Of a stretch of DNA of 64,000 nucleotides, positions 1 through 11,518 are shown piece by piece (positions within the stretch are counted from its first letter, which is position 1; each line of letters starts with the position of its first letter). Made by a program: the position numbers and the translations under genes. The notes below the pieces were generated by a model. That model was not told the origin of the DNA. It searched no databases and saw only the letters and a program-made list of their open reading frames with translations. The stretch is from Clonostachys chloroleuca (Eukaryota > Ascomycota > Sordariomycetes > Hypocreales > Bionectriaceae), in the NCBI GenBank assembly GCA_037952775.1, contig JBANAY010000003.1:17856001-17920000 (forward strand), in the 5' to 3' direction.

Positions 1-128
1 GAAAAGCTATACATACACAGGCTATTTATTCTTATGCGATCCAGTACGCCGTGTAAAGAAGGTCTTTAAGATAGTGAGAAAGGAAAAAAGAAACCATGAC
101 TAGGGCAACTATCCCATGAAGTGGATCT

Positions 129-3100
129 TTATTGGATTTGGTGGTACGAATCGCGTCCTCGCCGAGTTGGGGTCACTCTCGGAAGCCAGGACGACAAAGA
201 GGGGGTTGACGACTCCCTCGGCGCAGACTGCTGCTGAGGAGGAGGGTTGGGCTCGTTGCGGTGCCACCTTTGCTGAACCGAGGATCGGTGGGCGGCCGTC
301 CCCAGGCTCATCTGGGCGGCGCGGTTGGTGCCGAGGCGCTTGGCGAGGAGGGACGAGCCGCCCGGGGAAGGGGGAGGCTGTCCTGGACCTGGGCCTGAGC
401 CTGTGTCTGGGCCTGACCTGCGCTCGGGGGCCCGTAGTGGGCTGAGGGGATCTGGGTGTTGAGCTGGGGGAGGTTGCGGGCCGGGTAGGGCGGCTGCTGC
501 TGGGAGGAGTAGTGCTGGCGGGAGGGGGGCAGACCCGGGTATAATGCTTCTGCTGCCACCGCTGGTGCCGCTGCTGCTGGGGGAGGTTGGCGGTATGAGC
601 GGGAGGTGGAGAGTTGCTGGCTGAAGAAGGGTTGGTGGTAGGGCGCGGAGGGGACCTTGTCCTTTGGGTTGGAGGGGAGGTAGCGCGGCGGCTGGGAGGA
701 TCCGGATGCGTTGGAGAGGGAGTGCTGGCTCTTGGAGTTGGTCAGGGAGCGGCTTGTGCGGATGGAGGGCCATTCGCTCTCGGGTTCGGGGGAGGGCTCG
801 ACGACCCTCATTGTCTGCTGCTGGGGGAGCCGGTCCGGAGCATGGTGGGGTTCTGCCATGGCCTCTTGACGCCGTAAGGCTGGCTGGTGTAGTGGGAGAC
901 CTGGGCGGGACGTTGCTGCTGGGCTGAATGCTGGATGACGGGCTGCGGGTGCTGGTTGTGGTAAATGTCACCCAGTGTTGGGCTTGGTTGGCCTGGGGGA
1001 TCGTTTAGGGAGGGGCGTCTCGGCTGGGGGGCAATGCCCGTGGAGGCATTGGAGGCGAGCCTTGATGAGCGCTCTCGAGTTTGGACGGGCTGGCCCGGGT
1101 TCATGGAGAACGGGGACTCGAAGACGGGAGAGAGTCCCGATGACTTCTCGGGGGGCGTTGGCGGCTTGGACTCGCCCGAGGAGCTGGCGCCGCTGCCCGA
1201 GGATGTCTCGAAAGCATGGAAGGAACCCCGGTAGGAGTACGATCCTTGGTCGGTGCGGACACGGAAGGCCGGGTTTGCGGCGGACGGCCCGGGGCGCGAG
1301 AATAGAGGCTCGGGGATCTGGTGCGGGTTGGAATAGTTTCGATCCTTTGGAGGGGGGATCTTGGTGACATTCTGGGACAAAGTAGACTTGGTAACCGTTG
1401 GAACCGGCGGCTGCTGGTGCGACCTGGTTCCTGTCGAGATAGCAAGACCAAGTCTGCTGCTCGTTGACAATGGCCTGCCTGTGCTGGATGACAAGGAGCG
1501 CGCAGATTTAGGCTCGCGAGGACTGAGGGCAGCGCCCAGTTCGGATTCAGCAAGAACCCAGTTTCCACTCTTGTCCCGTACATAAACCGGTGCATCTGAT
1601 CTAGCCCCGCTAGAGGGATGTTTCCAGAACTGTAATACATCCTGCGCCGGATTCGCATCTTCCTCAAACTGTGTGATGTTGCTGTCCCGCGCATCAGGTG
1701 CGGTCTGCTCTGCTTCCTGCTCACTTGGAATCTGGATTCTCAGTGGGATGGGAAACTGGGACTTGTTTTGGGGCTCCAGAGGAGACACCAAGCCACTGTC
1801 CGCAGGATGCGGCTGTTGTGGTTGACTCACAGCGGGAGCAAGATTAGAGGTAGGTTGATATGCCTGGCCGGCTTCGAGCTGGCTGGGCGAGGTATAAGAA
1901 GGGCCCAGAAAAGGGGCCATCGAAGGTTTCGCAGGGAGCAGTTTCGACATTCGCCTTGACCTCGGGGAGGAAAATGCAGATTCAGAGCTTTCTACTTTTC
2001 TAATTTCTTGACCCGGAAGAGGAGGTGGTGGTGTTCTTGTTGCCCTGCCTGCTGATAAGAAATTAGGTCGGGCATCATGGTGGTGACGGAAAGGAGGAGG
2101 GTGAGGAATCTGGCTCATGCCGGGCGAGGGGCGGGGTGGATTGGGGTCCCAGCGACGGTCATCGACATCGTAACCGCCATTCCCACCGCTCAGGTAGGCA
2201 AATGTGCTCATTCTCCTGTGGTGGTCCTGATCATTGTGGAAGTGCTCAGGGGGGGCGTTTCTGCGCGGTCTCGCCGCCTGTAACATCTGATCAACACCAC
2301 GGCGCCGATGGCGAAGCTTGCAGCAACAGCAGCGCCAACGGAAATACCGGCGATTTGCCCTTTGGTGAGAGAAGGAGAACCGCCGCCAGCTCCTGCATCA
2401 TCCGAAGTGCCCGTCCCGGTTGGCGGCACTGCAGCACCAGTAGAGGATGTCGTGGAAACAGAGTTGGTTTCAGTCGACGAGGCAGTCGAAGACGTCTGGG
2501 TCGTTGAGGTTTCAGAAGATGTGACTGTGGATGAGCCTGAGACTGAACTCGAGTTTGAGCTAGACTCGGAAGATGTCGACGAAGTCTTTCCAGAGCTGCG
2601 TCCAGAAGATGACCAACTGGTGGGAGACGGTTTCGTCTCAGTGATCAAGGTTGTTGGCAGGGTCTGACGGGAAGTTGTCGAAGTCGAAGTCGGCTCTGAT
2701 GTAGTAGTTGTCGTAACCGGAGGGAACTGAACAAAGTCTCCGCTGACAGTTGGAAGAATTAGGGAGGCGGTAATGACGGAGTGTGTGGGAGTAATGGCAT
2801 TCTTCTGGTCATCACAGATGTGGTAAACAGTGTCCATCGTGGTATCTGGTTTAGCCGTTAGCTACCCATGCCATTGAATCCGATATATCCCTGGCCAAAT
2901 TCAAGCCTCCAGAAAGCATTCAACTGACCGCTTGCCACGGATTCTGAACAACCGCCGACTCTCTTTTCTGCTGCCAAGCATTGCAGAGCGCCCTCGCCCA
3001 GCGTATAAGGCGTTGCGCCGCGGGCAGAACAGAGACATTGTAGCGAGCGACTGGCACACAGGGTGCTACCGTAATGCACATTCACAAAGGAGTTCACGCA

Positions 3101-3238
3101 TGCTCTAGCGCAGCTAGGGATTGTCGTATCGTAATCGCTCGAGGCTTGGGGGCCGAGGGCGTGGAGGAAGGTGGACTGAATTAAAAGAAGTAATAAGACG
3201 TAAGGACTGGGCACGACGGCCATTATAAAAGAGAACAT
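129..3238 (-). CDS. CFEM-like single-pass membrane protein with long Pro/Ser-rich cytoplasmic tail (three apparent 1-base gaps)
   Basis: Exon 1 is 3238-2929 and exon 2 is 2845-129; the intron 2846-2928 has donor GTCAGT and a GCTAAC branch near acceptor CCAG. The protein starts with a hydrophobic signal peptide (MFSFIMAVV; MAVVPS at about 3223 is a second possible start). It has eight cysteines in a CFEM-like order (SCARAC, TLC, QCLC, LQC, GGC, HIC), a Ser/Thr-rich stalk, one membrane helix near IAGISVGAAVAASF, then CYRRR and a disordered tail of about 700 residues rich in Pro, Ser and Gln. The reading frame breaks at G runs 2249-2255, 823-827 and 370-374 (+ strand). One extra base in each gives an open frame of 1,009 residues ending at TAA 129-131. 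CFEM proteins of fungi are often surface or haem-related proteins, but the role here is not known. The N-terminal architecture is clear; joining all the tail segments is inference. Confidence 0.7.
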
Positions 3239-5358
3239 CTGGGGTGAGGTCGAGACGAGTTAGCATCCGTGGAAGACGGGACGTCTCTCGAATGGGTTCC
3301 ACCACATAACATAGCAGCCGATATCATGATGAATGGCCGGCGAGCATGTCGATATGGCCATGGCAGGCTTGCTCATGAGGCTGTAACCCGGCAAGAAGGT
3401 CAAGTTTCTTGGAGGCCAGAAGGAAGAGGGAAGAGAAGGTGGAGGATGGGGAGAGGACTATACCTAAGAAAGTAGAAAAGGAACAAACTGAGACGGCCAG
3501 CATCCCAACATGTTTCACACGCAGACACAAGAAGCCCCAGAAGAGAAAAGGAAGTGACCGACAAAAAAAGGATGGACGGTTGCAAACAACTCGCTGGCGA
3601 AGGACAGGAGGGACAAAAGAAAGCGAGGTTCGCAGAACACCCGGGGACAGAAAAGGAAATGAGAGGAGGAGGACGAGCGGTCATGATGGAAGCTGGAAGG
3701 GAGCTGGCGGCTATTAGGCTCGCCACGGTGTGGAGGAGATGAGAACAGAGCAGGATAGAGACTAAGGGATGGGTGATGGGCACGCAGCTATGATGGGACC
3801 GGCAGCCAAGCGAAGCGCTCACCAGCCGTCTGCCGCCAGACTATGATGCAGGCGAATGCAAGGACAGGCCAGACTAACCCCCAGCTGCCGTTGGCAGGCC
3901 CAAGACCAAGGGCCGGGCAGAGCAGATCGGTCGAGCGATGTCATGTCCATGTCCATTTCCATATCAGTGGGCGGGACAGGGATCTGGTGGCTGCGGGTCT
4001 GATGGACGGTTGGTTGGGAACCATCCGGCGGTTATGCACGTCTCAGCTGGCTGCCATTCGCGGAACGATGCTGCACGCTCTTGGAGTTGGAGCTGAGCTG
4101 CACGTCTAGGCGCCTGTGCATTGCATCCAAGCGCGCATCCCCCCGGCCATCCCCGTTTATTCCACCAGGCACTGGGCCGGACGGGCACACGAGGAGGTGA
4201 GGTCGTGAGCTGGCCATCAGGAATAGAAAACCGTCCTACTTTCCACTGCTGGCAGATGGAGAAGGCGGTCGGTCGGCCTCGTACGGTCGGCCGATTTTCA
4301 GCGTCCGACAGGGAGATATGCAGCACGTCTCTTCTCTACTGCATCTATCGCCGTAGAACGACGACGATCCAATCAGCTGCACGTGATGGGGCTGGCCACC
4401 CCCAACCTGCCATTGCCATCCAATGGATCTCGGTCTACGCCCTCCGCCTCCAACACCTCATGCGATGGAAAAGAAAGCAATGGCGGGACTGCTGCCTGCT
4501 CTGCCTATCTGCGTTTGACAAGTTGGCTATGGCTACTAGGTTGTTGACGCGGGCGTCTCTGTTCTACGATATCGATCGCCATGTAAGAGATAGGCTTATT
4601 CACTTGTGGTTGGAACTTTCAAGGATCAAAGTGTCCGGCACTACAAACTTTTCATAACCCCCTGCTAAGAACCAAATTATTGACCATTTCCGTTTGGGGC
4701 CGTTTGGGGGCTATCAATCAAAGTCGACAAGGAGGTTTAGCCGCCCTGATGGAACCAACCTAACCGTCACAAACAAGCGTAATTAGCACGTGCAGCATTA
4801 GTATCAGCTTCAGGGGAGTGTTCTCTTCTCTATCAGCACATGGATTGAAAAAAAAAAAAAAAAAAGAAGAAGAAGAAGAAGAAGAAGAAGAAGAAGAAGA
4901 AGAAGAAGAAGAAGAAGACTTGATTCTAATCTCTGCGGTCGTGTTACTCCTCCGCTCTCACTCTGCCGTCTGCTGTACGGGGATATATATATCAATATGT
5001 CGTTCCCATCAACAACTCCTCCAGCTCATCCTGCCCTAACCAAGAAAAAGAAGAAAGAGAGAAACAGAAGCAGGAAAACACGCGGCGCGCCGTCTGCCGG
5101 CTGAAGTCAAGATGGAGATTCCAATGCTCAATTGAGAATGAATAAACAGAACAGCCCTGGACGCCAACACCAAATAAATTCCTCCCCGCATCCTCCATCC
5201 ATATGTCAAAAATACCCAGAGTCAGTCAAGGGCGTTCTCATGCCTTCAAAGACCACTAGTCTAGTGCCACAAATTCCACCACCAAGTTGAGCGTATTGGC
5301 AGCGACGTAATCCATGGAGCCATGAGAAAGCCAAGAGTTGGGGGTGGCGGCTATGCTC
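3239..5358. other. Intergenic, 5' sides of no gene on the right (two minus-strand genes)
   Basis: This spacer holds the upstream region of the CFEM-like gene and the 3' region of snf7. A purine-rich stretch at about 3410-3740 (pyrimidine-rich on the coding strand of the CFEM-like gene) probably belongs to its promoter and 5' UTR. ORFs here, including one of 178 codons at 4121-4657, have no recognisable domain. The only distinct element is the A/GAA tract at 4848-4918. Confidence 0.6.
4848..4918. repeat. Poly-A plus GAA trinucleotide microsatellite
   Basis: An uninterrupted run of 18 A (4848-4865) is followed directly by about 17 copies of GAA/AAG to 4918. It lies in the spacer downstream of snf7, so it is not coding in any supported gene. 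Confidence 0.95.
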
Positions 5359-6241
5359 TTACATTGCCATCTCAGCACGAAGCTTTTCCAACTCTGCTTC
5401 CGCGTCATCCTCCACAGGTTGTTTCCTTGAGGACACGGCTGTTTCGTTTGCCTAGTTAGCGAGGGTTTTGATGTAATCGCTGTGGCGGCATGCTGGCACT
5501 TACGTTCTGTATTTGCAACCGTGGGCAGCTTGTGAACGGCATCTGATACGGGGACGTTTCCGGTCTTGAGTATCTGCTCGTCGAGTTGTTCCTGCTGTAG
5601 CAATTCGAGCTCTTCGTCCAGCTCGCCTTCGTCGATGAGCTCCTGTCCTCCTGAGTTCGCCATTAAACCGACAAACTCCTGAGTCATAACGTTGTGTTCC
5701 CTCAAATCTTCCCTGTAGATGAGCACCACAATTAGTATCAAAGAAAAGAACCACAGAGCCGTAGTGTCCAAGGGCGCCAACATACATAGTCTGGTCCACC
5801 TTCTCTGGCGTAAGGTTCCGGTAGATCTCCTTCATGGCGCCATTTGCCTTCTCCATGGCAGCCAGCGTCTCCCTATTGATGTTTGCCGATTCGATCGAGT
5901 TGATCTGCTGCTCCAGCGTTCCTATCTGCGAAATCGTCTGCTCGAGGGACGACTCGTGGTTCTTCTTCCGCCTCAGGGCTGCCTTGGCCGCTGTTGAAAG
6001 TATACAAGTCAGTTCTCTGCCGTCCCCTCACCCCGATGCCAGGGGTGACCGCCACATCCAACTTACCGGTCTTGTTTGTCGTGACGTTCTTGCGAGCAAG
6101 TGCCTCCTGCTCCTCGATCTGAGTCATGAGGTGCTTCTCACGCTTCGTGAGCATATCGAGCTGCGACCGGAGGTCGAGGATGGCACTCTTGGGTGCATCC
6201 TTGCGCTTCTGCGCGGCGGCACCGCCAAACCAACCCCACAT
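5359..6241 (-). CDS. snf7: ESCRT-III subunit Snf7/Vps32
   Basis: Four exons: 6241-6067, 5990-5786, 5712-5504 and 5438-5359, total 222 residues, the usual Snf7 size. The start is MWGWFGGAAAQKRKDAPK, the conserved basic amphipathic N-terminus; the core follows with RSQLDMLTKREKHL, then AALRRKKNHESSLEQTI and INRETLAAMEKANGAMK, and the acidic C-terminus ends AELEKLRAEMAM. Snf7 polymerises on endosomal membranes to drive intralumenal vesicle budding, and in filamentous fungi ESCRT also feeds the Pal/Rim ambient pH pathway. Introns are 76, 73 and 65 bases with GTAAGT or GTATGT donors. For the last intron an upstream TAG acceptor would break the frame; the AAACAG acceptor at 5439 gives the conserved tail. 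No disruption is seen. Identification is very secure. Confidence 0.97.
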
Positions 6242-7336
6242 CCTGATAGATATCGAGTTCTAGATCGCGAAGAGGGTAGCAGAAGGATAGAGGTTTCCGA
6301 AGCCCGTCAACCTCGGCGCTCGGGAGTCTGCGTTTGATTCTGTTCGTCCGGAGCCTAAGCTGTGTGGGATGGATCACCGTGGTGATCGGGGGCAAAGATT
6401 AGGTCGATGGTGGGGTCAAGAGGAAATCGCGTAGAGGGCGGTCACACTCCGACTCTCCGCAGAAGCTAAGGTATCGAATCGCACGGTGTTTGAAGGCTGC
6501 AGCGATGGAAATAAATCCCCAACGTTGTTGTCGAGTCGGTTTGTCGAGCAAATAGGCTACCAGCGTTGAGCCGGGTATGGTCAGTCAGTCGTAAGTAGAT
6601 GTCTCATTCCATTACGTTGCCAAGTATGACGGCACCGCCGAGGGTGTGATTGGGTTAGGCAGCGCTTTACTGGGATTAGACTCGCCGTAGTCATGTGACC
6701 CCCGCCGGGATGCTCACCAGCCAGCGCCTTGTGACAGATAAGGACCAGCTGCTAATATCATTAAGCTCCGTGGCTGAGGAATAAGATAAAGCCATTATAA
6801 CCCAACAAACCTATACTCATAAATTCACTAACCGGGGCGCATCTCCCAAGACAGCACTTATTCCTGCCCATGTTATAGATTATGTACCGTCCTCTGAACT
6901 CCGATAGAGAAAAGACAAACTAAGATGGTCCATTCCTTGCCCATTTACACTCCCAGCATATATTCGCTCCTCACCCGTGGTCCCCGTAATGAGAACCAGA
7001 ATCTATCTTACAAAACGAAAGAGGAAAAGGAAAAGGACATTCACTCCGAGCCCAAGGCTGAAGATATACTGCCCCCATACTCATAGAGACCTGTGAGATG
7101 GAAAAGTACAGTCGTAGGTCAGTGAAAAAGATTCGTGATAATAACAATCCGCTGCGTGTCGACCATGGTCGACACGTGATCGAAGCTTGGGAGCGTAGAC
7201 TCAATTGTGGCGCCATCCCTGATCAAAGGTTCAGGCTGACCGTCAGGGCTCCGCATCGAGCTTTGTATCGACCAGATCCATGGAAGAGCAAAAGAGATTG
7301 AGTTCCAGACATCGAGGAACCGCCTCATTATACGGC
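6242..7336. other. Intergenic between snf7 (5' side) and anp1 (3' side)
   Basis: Both flanking genes are on the minus strand, so this contains the snf7 promoter and the anp1 3' UTR. No supported ORF. A perfect 22-base palindrome lies at 7155-7176, about 160 bases beyond the anp1 stop. Confidence 0.6.
7155..7176. promoter_or_regulatory. Perfect 22-bp palindrome, function unknown
   Basis: The half-site CGTGTCGACCA is followed at once by its exact reverse complement TGGTCGACACG, with no spacer. It includes two SalI-like GTCGAC hexamers around an NcoI-like CCATGG centre. It lies 3' of anp1 and over 900 bases upstream of snf7. It could be a hairpin in the anp1 3' UTR, a binding site for a dimeric factor, or chance. 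Confidence 0.6.
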
Positions 7337-8855
<1,519 letters not shown>

Positions 8856-10346
8856 TCCAACGCCCAGCTTTACGTCTGTGTTTTAGATCGGAAGTGATGG
8901 GTTCGGTCACCCAAAGACTCTCGTCCCTCTTCGATTGATTGTAAGGCCGGTAGAAGACTGGGGATTCGAAGATAGGTAGTGGGTGCGACGGCAGCTTCGC
9001 GTGGACCAGGGACCGAAGTACCAAACCGAACTCCTGGACAGCTGAAAGACTGAGGAACCCGCGGAAGGATCTGAATGGCGCCAAGCGATTATGATCGATA
9101 AGCGAGGGACTGCGGAACGGTAAAAAAGAGTTGGGGTAAGCAAATTCGGTGCTCCAGTGATACGACGAAAGCCGGCTGTCGTGCAAAGTGATGCTTTAAA
9201 CAAGAAGTACGCACGCAGCAATGTGCCAGGAGCAGGCGAAATCCCAAGATGCAAAGTGACACGAATCAGCGCCCGAAACGGCACAACCGGGTCCTAGCCG
9301 GCCTTGGTAAGGACTAGGGGATTTGGTTCAGGTACCTCTGATGCCCCCGTAGTCTAGAGCTAGCGCATGTACATGCAGTAATCCAGCATTAAAACCCCCA
9401 AAATTGATGCTGGACGCTTCTTCCCCTGATAATGAGCTAGCTTGATCAAATTCACCTATGGCGCCATGGCCGCTTCCCCTATAGCACTATCAACAAGTTT
9501 GCTCATCGCCCTTGGACGCCCAAATAGTGAAAATATCAATAGGAGATAGGTACTGCAATCGCCCAGGCATAGGTCAAGCACATGCAATCAGACCAATCAT
9601 GTTTCTAATTATAAAATAATGGTGCATTTGCGGCCCAACCCACAATTAACAGATGCGGCCAACTGGGTGACATTGAAATCGGCACATTCGATCAGCATCT
9701 TGATTATCCTTGAGTCTGTGATGGGTATTTATTATTATTATTAGGCACCAAAATAAGCATCAAATAGCGAATACACTGTCAATTATCAATGACTGTTGTT
9801 TTTATTTTATTGTACGAGTTGACTTATGGCAAAGATGCTCTGCTGATAGCTACTCTTCAATCTGATGTCTCATTTCTTATGTCACCCAGCGACCCAGCGC
9901 TTGGGTGACGCTATAACGAGCTGCATATAGCGGTTCCTCCACGTAGATGACGACGACAGACAGAAAATCATGCCTGGGGAATTTTACCAAGACGGAGAAC
10001 TAAGATTGTCTCCAGACTGTCTCGCAAGCATCGCCCATAAACAGGTAACTTTTTTCTATCCCTGAGCTGAAACCAGCTGGCAGAGTTGGACGGTTTTGGC
10101 AGGCTTACGAGCATATGAATCAGGAAAGGGGAGATGATGGTTTTCAGTGCTTGGCAATTAGTAACCCGCTCATCGCCCCGATAGTGTGTATTCATCTTAC
10201 AAGGCGCTTCTTCTGTCACTGATGATCGTGAATGACCCCAGATTTTCCATCTGAACATCATCACCACGTACCATATCTGATGGAATCAAATTGATAAACC
10301 AGAGCTACACTATCTCCAGTTTCTTTCAGCGGTTTTAAATTAGCAT
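8856..10346. other. Divergent intergenic region, anp1 and DNA glycosylase
   Basis: Shared upstream region of two divergently transcribed genes. The part around 9600-9840 is AT-rich. I see no supported coding region or RNA gene; ORFs near 8827-9284 are shadows without domains. Confidence 0.6.
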
Positions 10347-11518
10347 TTGGCCACCATTGGCATTCGTACAACACATTGCATGTCTCACCTCTTCACGACA
10401 ACAAGAGCCAGTCTGACCCTTCACACAAGAACTGCGCGAGTTAGAGATCTTCCGACAATTTATGCAGCCATGACAATCAGAAGATCCGCACGCATAAGTG
10501 GCCGGGGAAATGGAGTGCAAGAACCATCTATCTCACAAACTACAACTTCACAGAAACGGAAGCCTTCGCCAGAACCGCCCTCGACTCCGGCCAAAAAGCG
10601 CTTCCGGCCAGTTGAGCCTGTGACACCAACGCCCACGGCCGTGGGACTGATCACCGAGAATGGGGATCACAAGTTGGGAAAGAAACCCCGCAATGCCACT
10701 GTTACACGCTTAGCAGACCCAAACCTTTCCAACGCCACCTTGCTGTCGCCAGAAACATCAAGAGTCATTGCGTCCCGAGATATCGAGCTTGTGTCGCCTT
10801 CAAAGACGTCCAGTGTCAGGACTACGACGGCAAACCTTTTAGAAGAGGCATGCGCCCACCTCATCAAAGTAGATGAGCGGATGCGACCCTTGATCGAGAA
10901 ACACCACTGCCGGGTATTCTCGCCCGAGGGCCTGGCTGAGAAGATCGACCCGTTCGAGAGCCTGACGAGCGGCATCATCTCACAGCAGGTGTCCGGGGCC
11001 GCGGCCAAGTCGATCAAGGCTAAGTTTGTTGCACTGTTCCACAAGGACGGGGAGGAGGCAGAGGAGAGGTTCCCGCTCCCGTCCGAGGTGGCGGCGTGCT
11101 CGGTCGAGCACCTGCGAACGGCGGGCCTGTCCCAGCGCAAGGCGGAATACATTCAGGGGCTGGCTGAAAAGTTTACGAATGGGGACTGAACGCGCAGCTC
11201 CTGCACGATGCGCCGTACGAAGAAGTGCTGGAGAAGCTCATCGCTGTGAGGGGGCTGGGGAGATGGTCCGTGGAGATGTTTGCGTGCTTCGCCCTCAAGC
11301 GGATGGATGTGTTCTCCCTCGGCGACCTGGGAGTGCAACGAGGCATGGCTGCCTTCGTCGGAAGAGACGTTGCCAAACTCAAGTCCAAAGGCGGCAAGTG
11401 GAAGTACATGTCTGAGAAGGAGATGTCTGAGCTCTCAGAGCAGTTTGCTCCATATCGTAGCCTATTTATGTGGTATATGTGGCGGGTAGAGGAGACTGAT
11501 ATCAGCACTCTAGAGTGA
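10347..11518 (+). CDS. mag1: DNA-3-methyladenine glycosylase (AlkA/Mag1 family), one apparent 1-base gap
   Basis: This base-excision enzyme removes alkylated purines in the nucleus. The N-terminal part is basic and disordered (TIRRSARISGRG, TPAKKRFRPVEP), fitting a nuclear signal. The glycosylase domain shows PFESLTSGIISQQVSGAAAK, then the helix-hairpin-helix AVRGLGRWSVEMFACFAL followed by MDVFSLGDLGVQRGMA, where the Asp of GDLGV is the likely catalytic residue. The frame breaks at G4 11181-11184: the first part ends at TGA 11187-11189 while the conserved rest continues in another frame. One extra G reads NGGLNAQLLHDAPYEEVLEK and joins both halves without an intron, giving 390 residues from the first ATG. 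A start at 10470 (MTIRRSARIS) matches the usual family N-terminus better. A real pseudogene cannot be excluded, but the intact downstream domain argues for a sequence error. Confidence 0.88.

Noticed and set aside
2846..2870. A 20-base intron GTAGCTAAC...CAG in the CFEM-like gene
   Set aside because: Too short to splice; the upstream GTCAGT donor gives a normal 83-base intron and the right phase.
4121..4657. 178-codon ORF in the snf7 downstream spacer
   Set aside because: No recognisable domain, and no splice or codon signal supporting it; it overlaps equally long ORFs in other frames.
11181..11225. A small intron to explain the glycosylase frame change
   Set aside because: No GT-AG pair of workable length fits there, whereas one extra G restores the family sequence.
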